Source of the DNA: an uncultured Treponema sp.
GTDB lineage: Bacteria; Spirochaetota; Spirochaetia; Treponematales; Treponemataceae
Assembly (NCBI GenBank): GCA_900319625.1
Contig: ONPD01000007.1
Span: forward strand, 1 to 64,000
DNA length: 64,000 nucleotides
Direction of reading: 5' to 3'
The translations under genes and the position numbers were made by a program. Under the pieces are notes generated by a model. It had not been told where the DNA came from, ran no database searches, and saw only the letters and a list, made by a program, of their open reading frames with translations. How positions within the stretch are numbered: the stretch's first letter is position 1; every line of letters begins with the position of its first letter. This document shows positions 7,100-15,985 of the stretch, piece after piece.

Positions 7100-7188
7100 A
7101 AGAGGCATTCGTAGAAATGCATCTGCCTCTTTGTTTTGGTTTAAAACCCGCCAAGAGTTTGGACACAGATGGCGGGTTTATTTTTTAC
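7100..7188 (+). ncRNA. Candidate small RNA with two hairpins
   Basis: About 90 bases between the promoter above and a T-run. Hairpin 1 pairs AAAGAGGCA (7099-7107) with TGCCTCTTT (7124-7132). Hairpin 2 pairs AAACCCGCCA (7144-7153) with TGGCGGGTTT (7170-7179) and is followed by ATTTTTTA, an intrinsic terminator. No ORF with a ribosome site is present. No known family was recognised. Confidence 0.5.
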
Positions 7189-7229
7189 TCAATTCTATCT
7201 CTGCGTTTGCGGAGGTAACTAAGTAATTC

Positions 7230-7268
7230 AAGAAAAAAAATGCCGTTCTAAAAAAGAACGGCATTAAT
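7230..7268 (-). terminator. Intrinsic terminator of pgk
   Basis: AATGCCGTTCT pairs with AGAACGGCATT, followed on the minus strand by eight T, directly behind the pgk stop. Confidence 0.9.
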
Positions 7269-7294
7269 TTTTTAACTAATTTTCGATTTTAGCC

Positions 7295-8566
7295 TTACTT
7301 TGTAGCTAATATTGCTATACCTGGCAATGTTTTTCCTTCGAGGAATTCAAGGGAAGCACCACCACCAGTAGATACGTGGCTCATTTTGTCAGCAAGGTTG
7401 AACTTGTTAACAGCGGCAACAGAATCACCACCACCAACTACAGTCATAGCACCGCGGCCAGTAGCATCAGCAACAAGCTGAGCAACAGTTGCAGTTCCCT
7501 TAGCAAATGCGTCGAACTCGAATACTCCAACAGGTCCGTTCCATACTACAGATTTTGCAGTAGAAAGAACTTCTTTGTAAGCTTCGATAGTCTTAGGACC
7601 AACATCCATAGCCATAAGTCCATCAGGAATATCAACACCGTCAACAGCAACTGGAGTTGCGTTAGCGTCGAATTTATCAGCTGCTACGTGGTCAACTGGA
7701 AGAACAATTTTTACATTCTTTGCAGCTGCATCAGCGAGCAATTTTTTAGCTGTATCAATGAAGTCATCCTCAACCAATGAGATACCAACTTTGTGGCCCT
7801 GAGCCTTGAGGAATGTGTAAGCCATACCACCACCGATTACGAGGGCAGAAGCATTCTTCAAAAGTGATTCCAAAACGGCAATCTTAGAAGAAACTTTAGC
7901 ACCACCGATGATAGCTACCTGTGGTTTTGGTGGGTTTTCAACCATTGGCTGAATGTATTTTACTTCTTTTTCCATCAGGAATCCGCCAACTGAAGGTACT
8001 GGCATGAATTTTGAGATAGAAGCAGTAGAAGCCTGATCGCGGTGAGCTGTACCAAAAGCGTCGTTTACAAAGATATCACCGTATGTAGCAAGTTCTTTTG
8101 CCATTACATCGCGTTCAGCAGCATCTTTAGATGTTTCTTCCTTGTGGAAGCGAACGTTTTCGAGCATTGCAACAGCTCCCTCTGGAAGAGCGTCGATTGC
8201 AGCCTTCTGTCCAAGAGCATCTGGAAGGAAAGTAACAGGTTTTCCGAGTTTTGAAGCGAAGTATTCAACAACAGGCTTCATACGGTTCTTTCCGTTGATG
8301 AATTTTTCAGCATCAGCGTCAGTCCAAGTTTTTCCAGCCTTTTCAGCTTTTTCCTGAGCCTTTTTTACGTCCTTTTTAGGGTCACCAAGGTGGCTCATAA
8401 GAACGAGTGAACGTGGGCTCTGTTCAAGAATGTATTTAATAGTAGGAAGAGCAGCCATGATACGAGTATCATCCTGAACAACTCCGTCCTTCATAGGTAC
8501 GTTAAAATCAACACGCATAATGATGCGTTTGCCTTTCAAATCAACGTCTTTAACGGTCTTAATCAT
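7295..8566 (-). CDS. pgk: Phosphoglycerate kinase
   Basis: A 423-residue cytosolic glycolytic enzyme moving phosphate from 1,3-bisphosphoglycerate to ADP. The N-terminal signature [11 protein letters not shown] with DTRI (residues about 19-38), the substrate-binding MSHLGDPK, the central [11 protein letters not shown] and the C-terminal nucleotide loop [11 protein letters not shown] are all present. The length is slightly above the usual 390-420 because of a short insertion around residues 65-95 ([12 protein letters not shown]). The start at 8566 has AGGAG upstream. It is transcribed alone, with its own terminator. gapA lies about 2.6 kb away on the same strand, not in one operon. Confidence 0.97.
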   Translation of the reverse strand: MIKTVKDVDLKGKRIIMRVDFNVPMKDGVVQDDTRIMAALPTIKYILEQSPRSLVLMSHLGDPKKDVKKAQEKAEKAGKTWTDADAEKFINGKNRMKPVVEYFASKLGKPVTFLPDALGQKAAIDALPEGAVAMLENVRFHKEETSKDAAERDVMAKELATYGDIFVNDAFGTAHRDQASTASISKFMPVPSVGGFLMEKEVKYIQPMVENPPKPQVAIIGGAKVSSKIAVLESLLKNASALVIGGGMAYTFLKAQGHKVGISLVEDDFIDTAKKLLADAAAKNVKIVLPVDHVAADKFDANATPVAVDGVDIPDGLMAMDVGPKTIEAYKEVLSTAKSVVWNGPVGVFEFDAFAKGTATVAQLVADATGRGAMTVVGGGDSVAAVNKFNLADKMSHVSTGGGASLEFLEGKTLPGIAILATK

Positions 8567-8625
8567 TTGTAACTCCTAATAATGATTTATGAAAATATAA
8601 TAATGTGTTTGCAAGATAAATTCTA

Positions 8626-8716
8626 GGGAGGGGAAAGACTTCCCCTCGCTCCAGCCCGCTGCGCGGTCTTCCGCTACCCCTTCTGCGGGCTCAAACGCCG
8701 CCCGCAACGCCTGCTT
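8626..8716. repeat. Dispersed repeat family B, copy 1
   Basis: A purine-rich hairpin (GAGGGGAA with TTCCCCTC) followed by GC-rich palindromes and the block CTGCGGGCTCAAACGCCG with CCCGCAACGCCTGCT. The latter block is repeated exactly at 32751-32783. In both places the element abuts the stop codon of a minus-strand ORF. Confidence 0.75.
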
Positions 8717-9202
8717 TTATAAAGTTTTAAGTTTATCCGCAACCTCTTCAGCGCGGTTTTCCATCAGAAGAAAACAGAATTTTACCTCTTCGCCTTTTAT
8801 TGTTGTTCTGGCAAAAATAGTCCGCTTTTCATCCGGATTTAAGAAAGATAAGAATGTTTTTTTTGGTGTTTCAAAAGTCAGATTTTCAAGAGTATTTAAT
8901 AGTACAAACTGATCTTCTGCGGGAGCATCACCGCTGTTCTGGCGGAAAAAGAAATCAAACATACCTTCGGTAGCCGGATAATAAAAATATACGTCTTTTT
9001 TTTGACCTTCAGCCTGACAGAACAAAATCAGTCCCCAGGCAGTTCCCAGTCCGGATTTAGGATAAATACCGATTTTATTTACCGCATCAATCGTTCCGCG
9101 GAGTTCACAAAGCTCAAAACTTTCAATTTTTCGCTCCAGTTTCTTTTCAATTCTTTCTATTATTTTTTCTTTCTGTAATTCAGTTTTTTTTGTAGTACGC
9201 AT
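8717..9202 (-). CDS. Hypothetical protein
   Basis: A 161-residue soluble protein that I do not recognise. The N-terminus is a highly charged helix (ELQKEKIIERIEKKLERKIE). The rest is mixed alpha/beta with the sequence DVYFYYPATEGMFDFFFRQ in the middle and a C-terminal charged helix, ENRAEEVADKLKTL. No signal peptide or membrane segment. There is no Shine-Dalgarno; a TAAATT hexamer ends exactly 6 bases before the ATG, so the mRNA may be leaderless. It is divergent from the VapBC-like pair, and its 3' end abuts repeat B. Confidence 0.6.
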   Translation of the reverse strand: MRTTKKTELQKEKIIERIEKKLERKIESFELCELRGTIDAVNKIGIYPKSGLGTAWGLILFCQAEGQKKDVYFYYPATEGMFDFFFRQNSGDAPAEDQFVLLNTLENLTFETPKKTFLSFLNPDEKRTIFARTTIKGEEVKFCFLLMENRAEEVADKLKTL

Positions 9203-9230
9203 AATAATAATTTACTTTATAAAAATGAAT

Positions 9231-9277
9231 TTGACAAATAGTATTATCCATAATAAACTTAGTCAAGTTGACTAAGT
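9231..9277 (+). promoter_or_regulatory. Promoter and palindromic operator of the toxin-antitoxin pair
   Basis: TTGACA (9231-9236), 17 bases, TAAACT (9254-9259). Overlapping the end of the -10 is a perfect 10+1+10 palindrome, ACTTAGTCAA-G-TTGACTAAGT (9257-9277). Such placement is typical of autorepression by an antitoxin or antitoxin-toxin complex. Confidence 0.7.
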
Positions 9278-9299
9278 AAATAATTTATGGAGGTGCAAT

Positions 9300-9545
9300 A
9301 TGTGCCAGATGAATGTTTTAGAAGCAAAGACAAATTTCTCAAAGATAATTGCAATGCTGGAAAATCATGATGAAAAAGAAGTTATTGTTGCAAAAGCCGG
9401 AAAGCCGGTTGTAAAGATTGTCTTATGGAACGAATATGAAGATGTTTCAAAACGAATTGGAATTGCAAAAGGAAAGTTTAAAGTTCCAGATGACATAGAC
9501 GAATGCAATGATGAAATTGCAAGAATGTTTGGAGTAATAGATTAA
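9300..9545 (+). CDS. Phd/YefM-type antitoxin
   Basis: An 81-residue protein starting MNVLEAKTNFSKIIAMLE after a short extension, the classic Phd/YefM N-terminus, followed by EVIVAKAGKPVVKIV, its beta-hairpin. These proteins bind their own promoter through the N-terminal domain and neutralise the toxin with the C-terminal tail, here KGKFKVPDDIDECNDEIARM. GGAGG stands 7 nt before the ATG at 9300. The PIN toxin gene begins 13 bases downstream, so the two are co-transcribed from the palindrome-controlled promoter. Confidence 0.85.
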   Translation: MCQMNVLEAKTNFSKIIAMLENHDEKEVIVAKAGKPVVKIVLWNEYEDVSKRIGIAKGKFKVPDDIDECNDEIARMFGVID

Positions 9546-9558
9546 AGGAGTTTTATTT

Positions 9559-9972
9559 ATGACAAGCAGAAAAAATTCAATAATGCTAGATACTCACATT
9601 ATTCTTTGGGCTATGTCTAACGATGATAAATTGAATGAAAATATGCGGAAATTCATTATGAATCCCAAAAATACAATTTATTACAGCATTGCCTCAATGT
9701 GGGAAGTTCAGATCAAATATATGGTTGGTAAAATGCCTATATCGGGAATCGAATTTATGCATTACTGCGAGCAGTCCGGCTATCATAAGCTTCCAATAGA
9801 TGATCTGCATGTTGTAGAACTTGCAGGCCTTGTCCGGGATGAAGATGCACCGCCTCACAACGACCCATTTGACCGCATAATGATTTCACAGGCTAAAGCA
9901 GAAGGATTTTTATTTTTAAGCCATGATTCTATGCTCGCAGCTTACAACGAACCTTGCGTAATAGAAGTTTAG
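9559..9972 (+). CDS. VapC-like PIN-domain toxin ribonuclease
   Basis: A 137-residue PIN-domain protein. The acidic metal-binding residues can be placed at Asp11 (MLDTHIILW), Glu49 (SMWEVQIK), Asp102 and Asp105 (HNDPFDRIM), with Asp123 near the end (SHDSML). PIN toxins of this VapC type are Mg-dependent endoribonucleases that cut tRNA or rRNA and are held inactive by the antitoxin. AAAGGAG lies before the ATG at 9559. Its stop overlaps the stop of the convergent radical SAM gene by a few bases. Pairing of a Phd/YefM antitoxin with a PIN toxin is common. Confidence 0.85.
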   Translation: MTSRKNSIMLDTHIILWAMSNDDKLNENMRKFIMNPKNTIYYSIASMWEVQIKYMVGKMPISGIEFMHYCEQSGYHKLPIDDLHVVELAGLVRDEDAPPHNDPFDRIMISQAKAEGFLFLSHDSMLAAYNEPCVIEV

Positions 9973-10898
9973 AAGTTTTTACACACAAAATCGCAGAAGG
10001 AGCAGATTTCGCCGCATTTTCCTTTTGGAAGCTTTTTTCCCTGCTCTTTCAAGAGCTTTTTAAGTCCGTGGCGGCGGAAGTGAGAAAGGCCTTCTTCATA
10101 ACAGATTTTTAGCATGCAGTTCTGACTGGCATTTTCCATAAGCTTTTCAAAGCTGTCATTTATTGTGCCAATAAAGAGGGCCGGATTTTCGTTTGCAAAA
10201 CCACAGCAGGGTGCTATGTTTCCATCAGCGTGAACATAGAAAATGTGGCCAGGTCCTTCGCAGTAATCTTCCTTGAACCACTTTTTATTCTGCCAGGCCC
10301 GCGAATCTTCAGAAGGAAAGGAACGCGTAAGGTGGTAAACCAACGGGGGCGTTGCGATTGAAAGAGAAGACAGCCTAAAATCTGCTGCCGCAGATTTCTT
10401 AACGGCTTTCGATTCATCAAGAAGCAGCCCGGCTGCTTCACTCACAGTCTGAATATTTATAGAATCTTCGCCAAAGATTTCCTGAACGGTGCGGATAAAA
10501 GTTTGCATGCGTTCTGTGCTCTGACCGTGATAAGAATCCCAGCTGAGCCCGATTTTTCCGTCGTAGCCGGCGTCGTAAACCTTCTGCAGAGTGAGTCGTA
10601 AATCCGCTTCGCCCTTCCACCAGTCGCCGTTTGTCATAATCTGATCGAACATAAAATCATTTTCAAGGCCAGCGCGGGTAATTTCGCAGAGGAATTCCAG
10701 ATAAAGAAAAGGTTCCCCACCGCTAAACCCGATTTTTTCTATAGAAGTGCCCTTACAGGAAAGCAGGAACTTTTTAGCCGCATCAATGGATATACGTTTC
10801 GGCTCCCGGTTCACAAAACAGTGCTCGCAGTGCAGGTTACAGGCCGTCGTGCAGGAAAATATAATTTCTTCAGGGCAAAAAGGACGATGTTTTTTCAT
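9969..10898 (-). CDS. Radical SAM protein with SPASM-like C-terminus
   Basis: A 309-residue enzyme. The radical SAM cluster motif is Cys20-x3-Cys24-x2-Cys27 (CNLHCEHC), with the SAM-binding GGEP near residue 60. The C-terminal third holds further cysteines, in CCGF, then CMLKIC, then CGEICSFCDFVC, as in SPASM/twitch domains carrying an extra Fe-S cluster. Such proteins often modify peptides, but no precursor peptide gene was found nearby, so the substrate is unknown. There is no Shine-Dalgarno; TAAAAT ends 6 bases before the ATG, suggesting a leaderless mRNA. Confidence 0.8.
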   Translation of the reverse strand: MKKHRPFCPEEIIFSCTTACNLHCEHCFVNREPKRISIDAAKKFLLSCKGTSIEKIGFSGGEPFLYLEFLCEITRAGLENDFMFDQIMTNGDWWKGEADLRLTLQKVYDAGYDGKIGLSWDSYHGQSTERMQTFIRTVQEIFGEDSINIQTVSEAAGLLLDESKAVKKSAAADFRLSSLSIATPPLVYHLTRSFPSEDSRAWQNKKWFKEDYCEGPGHIFYVHADGNIAPCCGFANENPALFIGTINDSFEKLMENASQNCMLKICYEEGLSHFRRHGLKKLLKEQGKKLPKGKCGEICSFCDFVCKNF

Positions 10899-10933
10899 AA
10901 TAATATTTTACCGCGGCAAGGAATAAAAAAAAA

Positions 10934-10970
10934 GTCAGCAGCAGTTTTCTGCGAAGTATTTAATTGTTCT
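10934..10970 (-). pseudogene. Remnant of a gapA 3' end
   Basis: The minus strand here reads [12 protein letters not shown] then stop, against [11 protein letters not shown] stop at the end of gapA, about 230 bases away on the same strand. Only about a dozen codons are recognisable. The remnant is separated from gapA by a copy of palindromic repeat A, so duplication or recombination at the gene end is likely. Confidence 0.6.
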
Positions 10971-10976
10971 AACCAG

Positions 10977-11072
10977 CCGATAATCGAAAATCCGTTAAAA
11001 AATGAGCTGCGACAGCGGGTCATTTTAGGATTATCGTTTAATCGGCTCAAGCTGCGAGACTAGCGAGCAGCT
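10977..11072. repeat. Palindromic repeat family A, copy between radical SAM gene and gapA
   Basis: CCGATAATCGAAAATCCG and AGGATTATCGTTTAATCGG fold on each other. AAAATGA pairs with TCATTTT around GCTGCGACAGCGGG. A second hairpin, AGCTGC with GCAGCT around GAGACTAG, follows. The outer flanks also match inversely: AAGTATTTAATTGTTCT at about 10952 and AGAACAATTAAGTACG at about 11082. Confidence 0.75.
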
Positions 11073-11110
11073 CTAAACAGCAAGAACAATTAAGTACGTT
11101 TAAAATAAAT

Positions 11111-11142
11111 AAAGGGCACCTAAGTTTCCTTAGATGCCCTTA
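11111..11142 (-). terminator. Intrinsic terminator of gapA
   Basis: AAGGGCAcCTAAG pairs with CTTAGaTGCCCTT across TTTC with one internal mismatch. On the minus strand it is followed by TTTATTTATTTT. Confidence 0.8.
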
Positions 11143-11159
11143 TGTTAATTAAGTGTTAC

Positions 11160-12191
11160 TTAGCAGTTTTCAGCGAAGTATTTGATTGTACGAACCATCT
11201 GAGATGTATAACTGTTTTCATTATCATACCATGAAACAACCTGTACCTGGTATGTATCGTCATCGATCTTAGAAACCATTGTCTGAGTAGCGTCGAACAA
11301 TGAACCGAACTTCATACCGATAACGTCTGAAGATACGATTTCGTCTTCGTTGTAACCGAAAGATTCAGTTGCAGCAGCTTTCATTGCAGCGTTGATTCCT
11401 TCTTTTGTTACATCTTTACCCTTTACTACAGCAGTAAGGATAGTTGTAGATCCTGTAGGTGTTGGAACACGCTGAGCAGAACCAATCAATTTTCCGTTCA
11501 ATTCAGGAATTACAAGACCGATAGCCTTTGCAGCACCTGTTGAGTTTGGAACGATGTTCTGAGCACCAGCACGTGAACGGCGGAGGTCACCCTTGCGCTG
11601 TGGACCATCAAGAATCATCTGATCGCCTGTGTAAGCGTGGATTGTTGACATGATACCAGAAGCGATTGGAGCGTAGTCATTCAAAGCTTTAGCCATTGGA
11701 GCGAGACAGTTAGTTGTACAAGAAGCAGCAGAAATGATGTTGTCGTTCTTTGTCAAAGTTTTGTGGTTTACATTGTAAACGATTGTAGGAAGGTCGTTTC
11801 CAGCTGGAGCTGAAATTACAACTTTCTTAGCACCTGCTGTGATATGAGCAGCAGCCTTGTCTTTTGATGTATAGAAACCTGTACATTCAAGAACTACGTC
11901 TACTTTGTTAGCTGCCCAAGGACAGTTAGCTGCGTCTTTTTCAGCAGAGATTTTGATTTCTTTTCCATCTACGATGATAGAATCTTCTGTAGCTGATACA
12001 GTGTGTTTTCCTTCACCGATGCGGCCCATGAATCCACCCTGTGCTGTATCATACTTCAAAAGGTGTGCAAGCATTTTTGGGCTTGTCAAATCGTTGATTG
12101 CAACAACTTCATAACCATCAGCTTCAAACATCTGACGGAAAGCCAAACGACCAATACGGCCGAAACCATTAATAGCAACTCTAACTGCCAT
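11160..12191 (-). CDS. gapA: Glyceraldehyde-3-phosphate dehydrogenase
   Basis: A 343-residue glycolytic enzyme that oxidises glyceraldehyde-3-phosphate with NAD and phosphate. The NAD-binding [12 protein letters not shown] is at residues 9-20. The catalytic Cys158 is in [13 protein letters not shown]. The C-terminal helix [19 protein letters not shown] is intact. The start is placed at 12191 (MAVRVAING), with AGGAGAT upstream, rather than at an ATG 14 codons earlier. It has its own terminator. A piece of its last codons is repeated at 10934-10970. Confidence 0.97.
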   Translation of the reverse strand: MAVRVAINGFGRIGRLAFRQMFEADGYEVVAINDLTSPKMLAHLLKYDTAQGGFMGRIGEGKHTVSATEDSIIVDGKEIKISAEKDAANCPWAANKVDVVLECTGFYTSKDKAAAHITAGAKKVVISAPAGNDLPTIVYNVNHKTLTKNDNIISAASCTTNCLAPMAKALNDYAPIASGIMSTIHAYTGDQMILDGPQRKGDLRRSRAGAQNIVPNSTGAAKAIGLVIPELNGKLIGSAQRVPTPTGSTTILTAVVKGKDVTKEGINAAMKAAATESFGYNEDEIVSSDVIGMKFGSLFDATQTMVSKIDDDTYQVQVVSWYDNENSYTSQMVRTIKYFAENC

Positions 12192-12350
12192 AATATATCT
12201 CCTAAAATTAATTAGATTAGAATTAATTACCATAAAAATAATGAATTTTTAACAAATAGTCTACACCTAAAAACTTTAGCTAAAGCCGGCAGATGAAGGG
12301 GAGTGTTTTCAAGCGACAAGCAGAAATTACTGTGCTATAATTTATTCATT

Positions 12351-12866
12351 ATGATAAAAAAAATTGTTTCGATGTTTAAAATCCTCAACTCCAATTCAAA
12401 ACCCGGAGAAATTGCAAACGCTGTATGCCTGGGAATTATGCTGGGCTTTGTTCCTAAAAACAATCTTTTGTGGTACATACTTTTTATATTCTTTTCCTTC
12501 GTAAGAATCAATAAAAACGCCTATTTTCTGACCACACTGATTATGTCCTTTTTTGCCCATCTTGCAGACGGATTTTTCGATTCATTCGGCTACACAATCC
12601 TGACTTCTGAAGGTCTTTCTCCCCTCTTTGCAAAGCTGATTGATATTCCTTTTGTTGGATTTACAAAGTTCAACAATACTATCGTCTGCGGCTCCCTTGC
12701 CTTCAGCCTGATAATTTACATTCCGCTTTTTATCGGACTTGTTTTCTTTGTAAAAATATGGAGAACAAAAATTACCGCTCTTTGGAATAACAGTAAAATT
12801 GCGGCTTTCTTCTATAAACTACCGCTGGTTTCTAAGTTCAGGGAAGCTTCACTTGAGTTGATGTAA
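12351..12866 (+). CDS. TIGR03546 family membrane protein
   Basis: A 171-residue inner-membrane protein of the TIGR03546 type. A signature GEIANAVCLGIMLGFVPKNN near residues 18-37 is followed by about three hydrophobic segments (WYILFIFFSFV; AYFLTTLIMSFFAHL; LAFSLIIYIPLFIGLVFFV). The family is known from spirochaetes and some gammaproteobacteria next to TIGR03545, as here; its function is unknown. The start is 12351, where TATAAT ends 9 bases before the ATG and no ribosome site exists. An earlier in-frame ATG at 12303 would lie upstream of this promoter. Confidence 0.8.
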   Translation: MIKKIVSMFKILNSNSKPGEIANAVCLGIMLGFVPKNNLLWYILFIFFSFVRINKNAYFLTTLIMSFFAHLADGFFDSFGYTILTSEGLSPLFAKLIDIPFVGFTKFNNTIVCGSLAFSLIIYIPLFIGLVFFVKIWRTKITALWNNSKIAAFFYKLPLVSKFREASLELM

Positions 12867-12884
12867 AATCGGAGAACAAACAAT

Positions 12885-15287
12885 ATGAAAAAAGATAAAA
12901 CTAAAAAAGAAAAGAAAATTAAGCTTGTTTCTGCAAAAAAACTGCCGGGACTTTTTAAGAAGAAATATAATCAGAAGACTCTGGAGAAAAAACTCCTGAA
13001 AAATATTGATGTTCCAGCTGACCGGGAAATGGTTCAGAATCTTTTTAAGCCTTATGAAAAAAAGCCGGGTCTTCTTGCCGCTGACCTGACGGTTCAAATG
13101 GAAAAAAGTCAGATTAAAAAATTCAAAAAACTTGCAAAGGATATTAAAAGCCGTAAGTTTGGATTTAAGCTTATACCTTTTGCGGCTGTCGTAATTTTTA
13201 TTTCGGCTTTATGCATCGGAGTTTTTTTGTTTAAGGATATCGCGGTAAAAAAAGCTATTGTTACGGCAATGCAGTCGGCTTTTGATGCAAAAACTGACAT
13301 TGACTACGTTCACCTTGAAATCTTTAATTCAAAGCTGCAGGTAAAAAATCTTCAGCAGGCCAGCAGCGATGACGAGATGAAAAACCTCTTCCAGATTGCA
13401 GACTTTACTGTAGATTTTAACCTTACGGAAGCCCTTCGCGGTAAGGTTGATATTGAAAACATCACCCTGGGCGAAGTTCTTATCAATACAGACAGAAAAA
13501 AATCCGGAAAGCTTGTACAGGTTGAAAAGGCTAAAAAAGAAAAGGCAAAGAAAGAAGCAAAAGCCGCTAAGAATAAAAAATCCGACGGCGTAAAAACTAA
13601 AAAACAGAATGGGCTGATGACAAAAACTCAGAATACCCTGAGCAATATGTTTGCTGACTATAATCCGGAAAATATTTATCAGAATATGCAGGCAAAACTG
13701 AAATCACCTGCCGTAGCCCAGGAGGCCCAGAAAAGTGCAGAGGACTTTATTGCAAAATGGGAAAAAGAGCCTGAAAACATTCAGAATTACGTAAATGATG
13801 TTCAAAAGCTTGTAAGAGACGTAAATAATTTTGACTGGCAGAAGCTGAATGACCCGGCAAAAATCAAGGAAATGATTGAAATTGTGAATTCTGGCATTCA
13901 GACGGGAAATTCCATTGCAGAAAAGACTCAGAATCTGGCAAAGGAAGTTGAAGCTGACGGAAAAAAAGTTCAGCAGCTTTCAAAGGATATAAGCGACGCT
14001 ATTGCGGCTGATAAAAAGCTTTTGGATTCAGAAATCAGTAAATTCACTTCCCTGAAAGACAAGGGTATCAAAAATATTTTCAACGATATGATTACAGCCT
14101 TTGTTTACGGTATGGCCGAGCAGTATTCACCTCACGGAAGAAAAATTGTTGATAAGGCGCTGGAATTAAAGGCCAAGCACGATGCTTCAGCTGCCAAGAA
14201 AAACAGCGACAAAAAGAAGGCTAAAAAGCTCAAAATGAAAAAACGCGTGGCCCAGCGCGCTGATGGTCGTTTTGTTTACTACAAAGAAGACAGAGTGCCT
14301 AAATTCCTTCTGGAAAAGGCATATGGTTCAGGAGAAGGCTGGAGTCTGAAAGCAGAGGAATTTTCAAGTGACGCTGACAAGCGGGGAAAAGAATCGCTTC
14401 TTGATGCGGCACTTTCAATTGCTGGAACTGACAACAAAGTTTCTGCGGTAATTGACCTGAGAAGCAAGACTTCAAATCCGCTGGTAAATGCAAATTATAA
14501 TGGAAAGAATATTCCGACTGACGTCATCATTGAAGACTATGGTATGAAATCAACTTCCGCTCTGGACTGTTCTGTAATCGTAAAAAATGCAGATGAAGGC
14601 GTTTACGGACAGGGAATTATGAATCTTTCCGGTATTCAGATTATCACTCCTGCTTTTGAACCGGCTGTCGTTTATGACATCTACAAAGATACGATTGATT
14701 CGATTAAGAAAATGCAGATTAAGTTCGGCTATAAGTGGAATGAAGAGGATGGATTAAGTCTTGATTTGAATACAGATGCCGCAGATCAATTCCAGAAAGC
14801 CTTTACTTCTTCCTTTAATAAAGCTGCGACAAAAATTATGGCTGATGCAAAAGAAAAAATCTCAGCTCTGCTTGCGGAAAAAACCGGAATTGCCCAGGAT
14901 AAAATCAAGGAATTTATGGATATTGAAGGCCTGATTAAAAACTCGGACAAAGCCGTGCAGGATATGAAAAAACAGCTGCAGAACAAAAAGAAGGAGCTGG
15001 AGAATGCACTTAACGGCGGAGTAGACAGGCTTAAGAAACAGGCGGAAGAAGAGGCCCGCAAGGCAAAGCAGCAGGCGGAGGCGGAAGCGGCAAGGCTGAA
15101 GGCAGAGGCTGAGGCGCAGGCGGCACAGGCACGCGCTCAGGCTGAAGCAGAAACTGAAAGATTACGCGCCGAGGCAGAAGCCCGCGCAAGAGAAGAAGCC
15201 GAACGCGTACGCAGGGAAGCCGAAGAAGCGGCTAAAAAAGAGGCTGAAAAGCAGGCTAAAAACCTTTTGAAAGGCTTTAGATTCTAA
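12885..15287 (+). CDS. TIGR03545 family membrane-anchored coiled-coil protein
   Basis: An 800-residue partner of the preceding gene, 18 bases downstream. A basic cytoplasmic N-terminus (about 90 residues) leads to one membrane segment (LIPFAAVVIFISALCIGVFLF, about 95-118). A large, probably periplasmic region follows, with AsmA-like features such as KLQVKNLQ and ENITLGEVLINTD. The last 90 residues or so are a Glu/Ala/Arg-rich coiled coil built of EAEA/KAEAEAQ repeats. The family is conserved with TIGR03546 but has no known function; an envelope role is inferred. Its terminator lies inside the 3' end of the convergent gene. Confidence 0.8.
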   Translation: MKKDKTKKEKKIKLVSAKKLPGLFKKKYNQKTLEKKLLKNIDVPADREMVQNLFKPYEKKPGLLAADLTVQMEKSQIKKFKKLAKDIKSRKFGFKLIPFAAVVIFISALCIGVFLFKDIAVKKAIVTAMQSAFDAKTDIDYVHLEIFNSKLQVKNLQQASSDDEMKNLFQIADFTVDFNLTEALRGKVDIENITLGEVLINTDRKKSGKLVQVEKAKKEKAKKEAKAAKNKKSDGVKTKKQNGLMTKTQNTLSNMFADYNPENIYQNMQAKLKSPAVAQEAQKSAEDFIAKWEKEPENIQNYVNDVQKLVRDVNNFDWQKLNDPAKIKEMIEIVNSGIQTGNSIAEKTQNLAKEVEADGKKVQQLSKDISDAIAADKKLLDSEISKFTSLKDKGIKNIFNDMITAFVYGMAEQYSPHGRKIVDKALELKAKHDASAAKKNSDKKKAKKLKMKKRVAQRADGRFVYYKEDRVPKFLLEKAYGSGEGWSLKAEEFSSDADKRGKESLLDAALSIAGTDNKVSAVIDLRSKTSNPLVNANYNGKNIPTDVIIEDYGMKSTSALDCSVIVKNADEGVYGQGIMNLSGIQIITPAFEPAVVYDIYKDTIDSIKKMQIKFGYKWNEEDGLSLDLNTDAADQFQKAFTSSFNKAATKIMADAKEKISALLAEKTGIAQDKIKEFMDIEGLIKNSDKAVQDMKKQLQNKKKELENALNGGVDRLKKQAEEEARKAKQQAEAEAARLKAEAEAQAAQARAQAEAETERLRAEAEARAREEAERVRREAEEAAKKEAEKQAKNLLKGFRF

Positions 15288-15309
15288 AATATTTTAATTG
15301 TTGAACAGG

Positions 15310-15347
15310 GAGTCTACTTTGCAACAGGCGGAGTAGACTCTTTTTTT
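15310..15347 (+). terminator. Terminator embedded in the 3' codons of the convergent gene
   Basis: GAGTCTACT (15310-15318) pairs with AGTAGACTC (15332-15340), followed by seven T. The right arm and the T-run double as the last codons (KKESTPPVAK) of the minus-strand HD gene that ends at 15314. Confidence 0.85.
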
Positions 15348-15952
15348 CGGTTGTCAAAATATCCGCCGTCTTCAAGGTAGCGGCGGCGGGTCATAATCAG
15401 GCTGATAAGCTCCTGGTACATGTTGTAGTCAATTTCCAGTGCCATAGGGAGCAGAAAGAACTCTGTTTCGTCGCAGTAACGTTCAATAAATTTCGGGTCT
15501 GTAACGTAGCCCAGCGAAATCATATTTGAAATGCGGTCGGCACACTTAAGAATTTTTGCCTTCTGGCTGCCGGTATCAAGGATGCGGCGCAGGAACTGAC
15601 GTTTATCTTCGTCTTCGCGGCGGGTAACTTCCATTACAAGATTAAGGACTGTCTGCCCTTCTTCATCACAATTAATAATCAGGTTTTTATCGAAGTTAGG
15701 AATATCTTCTACGGTATCGTGAACAACGCTGGCTTTTAAAAGAATTGAATCGATGTAGCCGTAGTCTATCAGGATTGAAAGGGTGTCCATCTGGTGGCGG
15801 AACATATTTCCGCCGGCGTGACGGGCTTTACCAATCAATCCTGTGGCAAGCTGCATGTAAGGAGCAAGAACAATGTCTTTCAACTGCTGCATGTGCTGAG
15901 GATCCATATCCTTTGAGCGGTCAATTCTCATCTCATACTTCTGTTTTGCCAT
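15314..15952 (-). CDS. RelA/SpoT-type HD-domain protein (possible ppGpp hydrolase)
   Basis: A 212-residue protein consisting of little more than an HD domain of the SpoT/MESH1 kind: His53 (MFRHQMDTL), His78-Asp79 with Glu82-Asp83 (VVHDTVEDI), and a later Asp in KCADRISNM. These residues bind the Mn ion used to remove pyrophosphate from (p)ppGpp. No synthetase, TGS or ACT domain is present, so it would be a small alarmone hydrolase or a related nucleotide phosphohydrolase. GGAGG stands before the ATG. It lies 33 bases behind valS and is probably co-transcribed with it, which would fit a stringent-response link. Confidence 0.75.
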   Translation of the reverse strand: MAKQKYEMRIDRSKDMDPQHMQQLKDIVLAPYMQLATGLIGKARHAGGNMFRHQMDTLSILIDYGYIDSILLKASVVHDTVEDIPNFDKNLIINCDEEGQTVLNLVMEVTRREDEDKRQFLRRILDTGSQKAKILKCADRISNMISLGYVTDPKFIERYCDETEFFLLPMALEIDYNMYQELISLIMTRRRYLEDGGYFDNRKKESTPPVAK

Positions 15953-15985
15953 TGTTTCCTCCTAGCGCAGAATTGCCACGACCTT

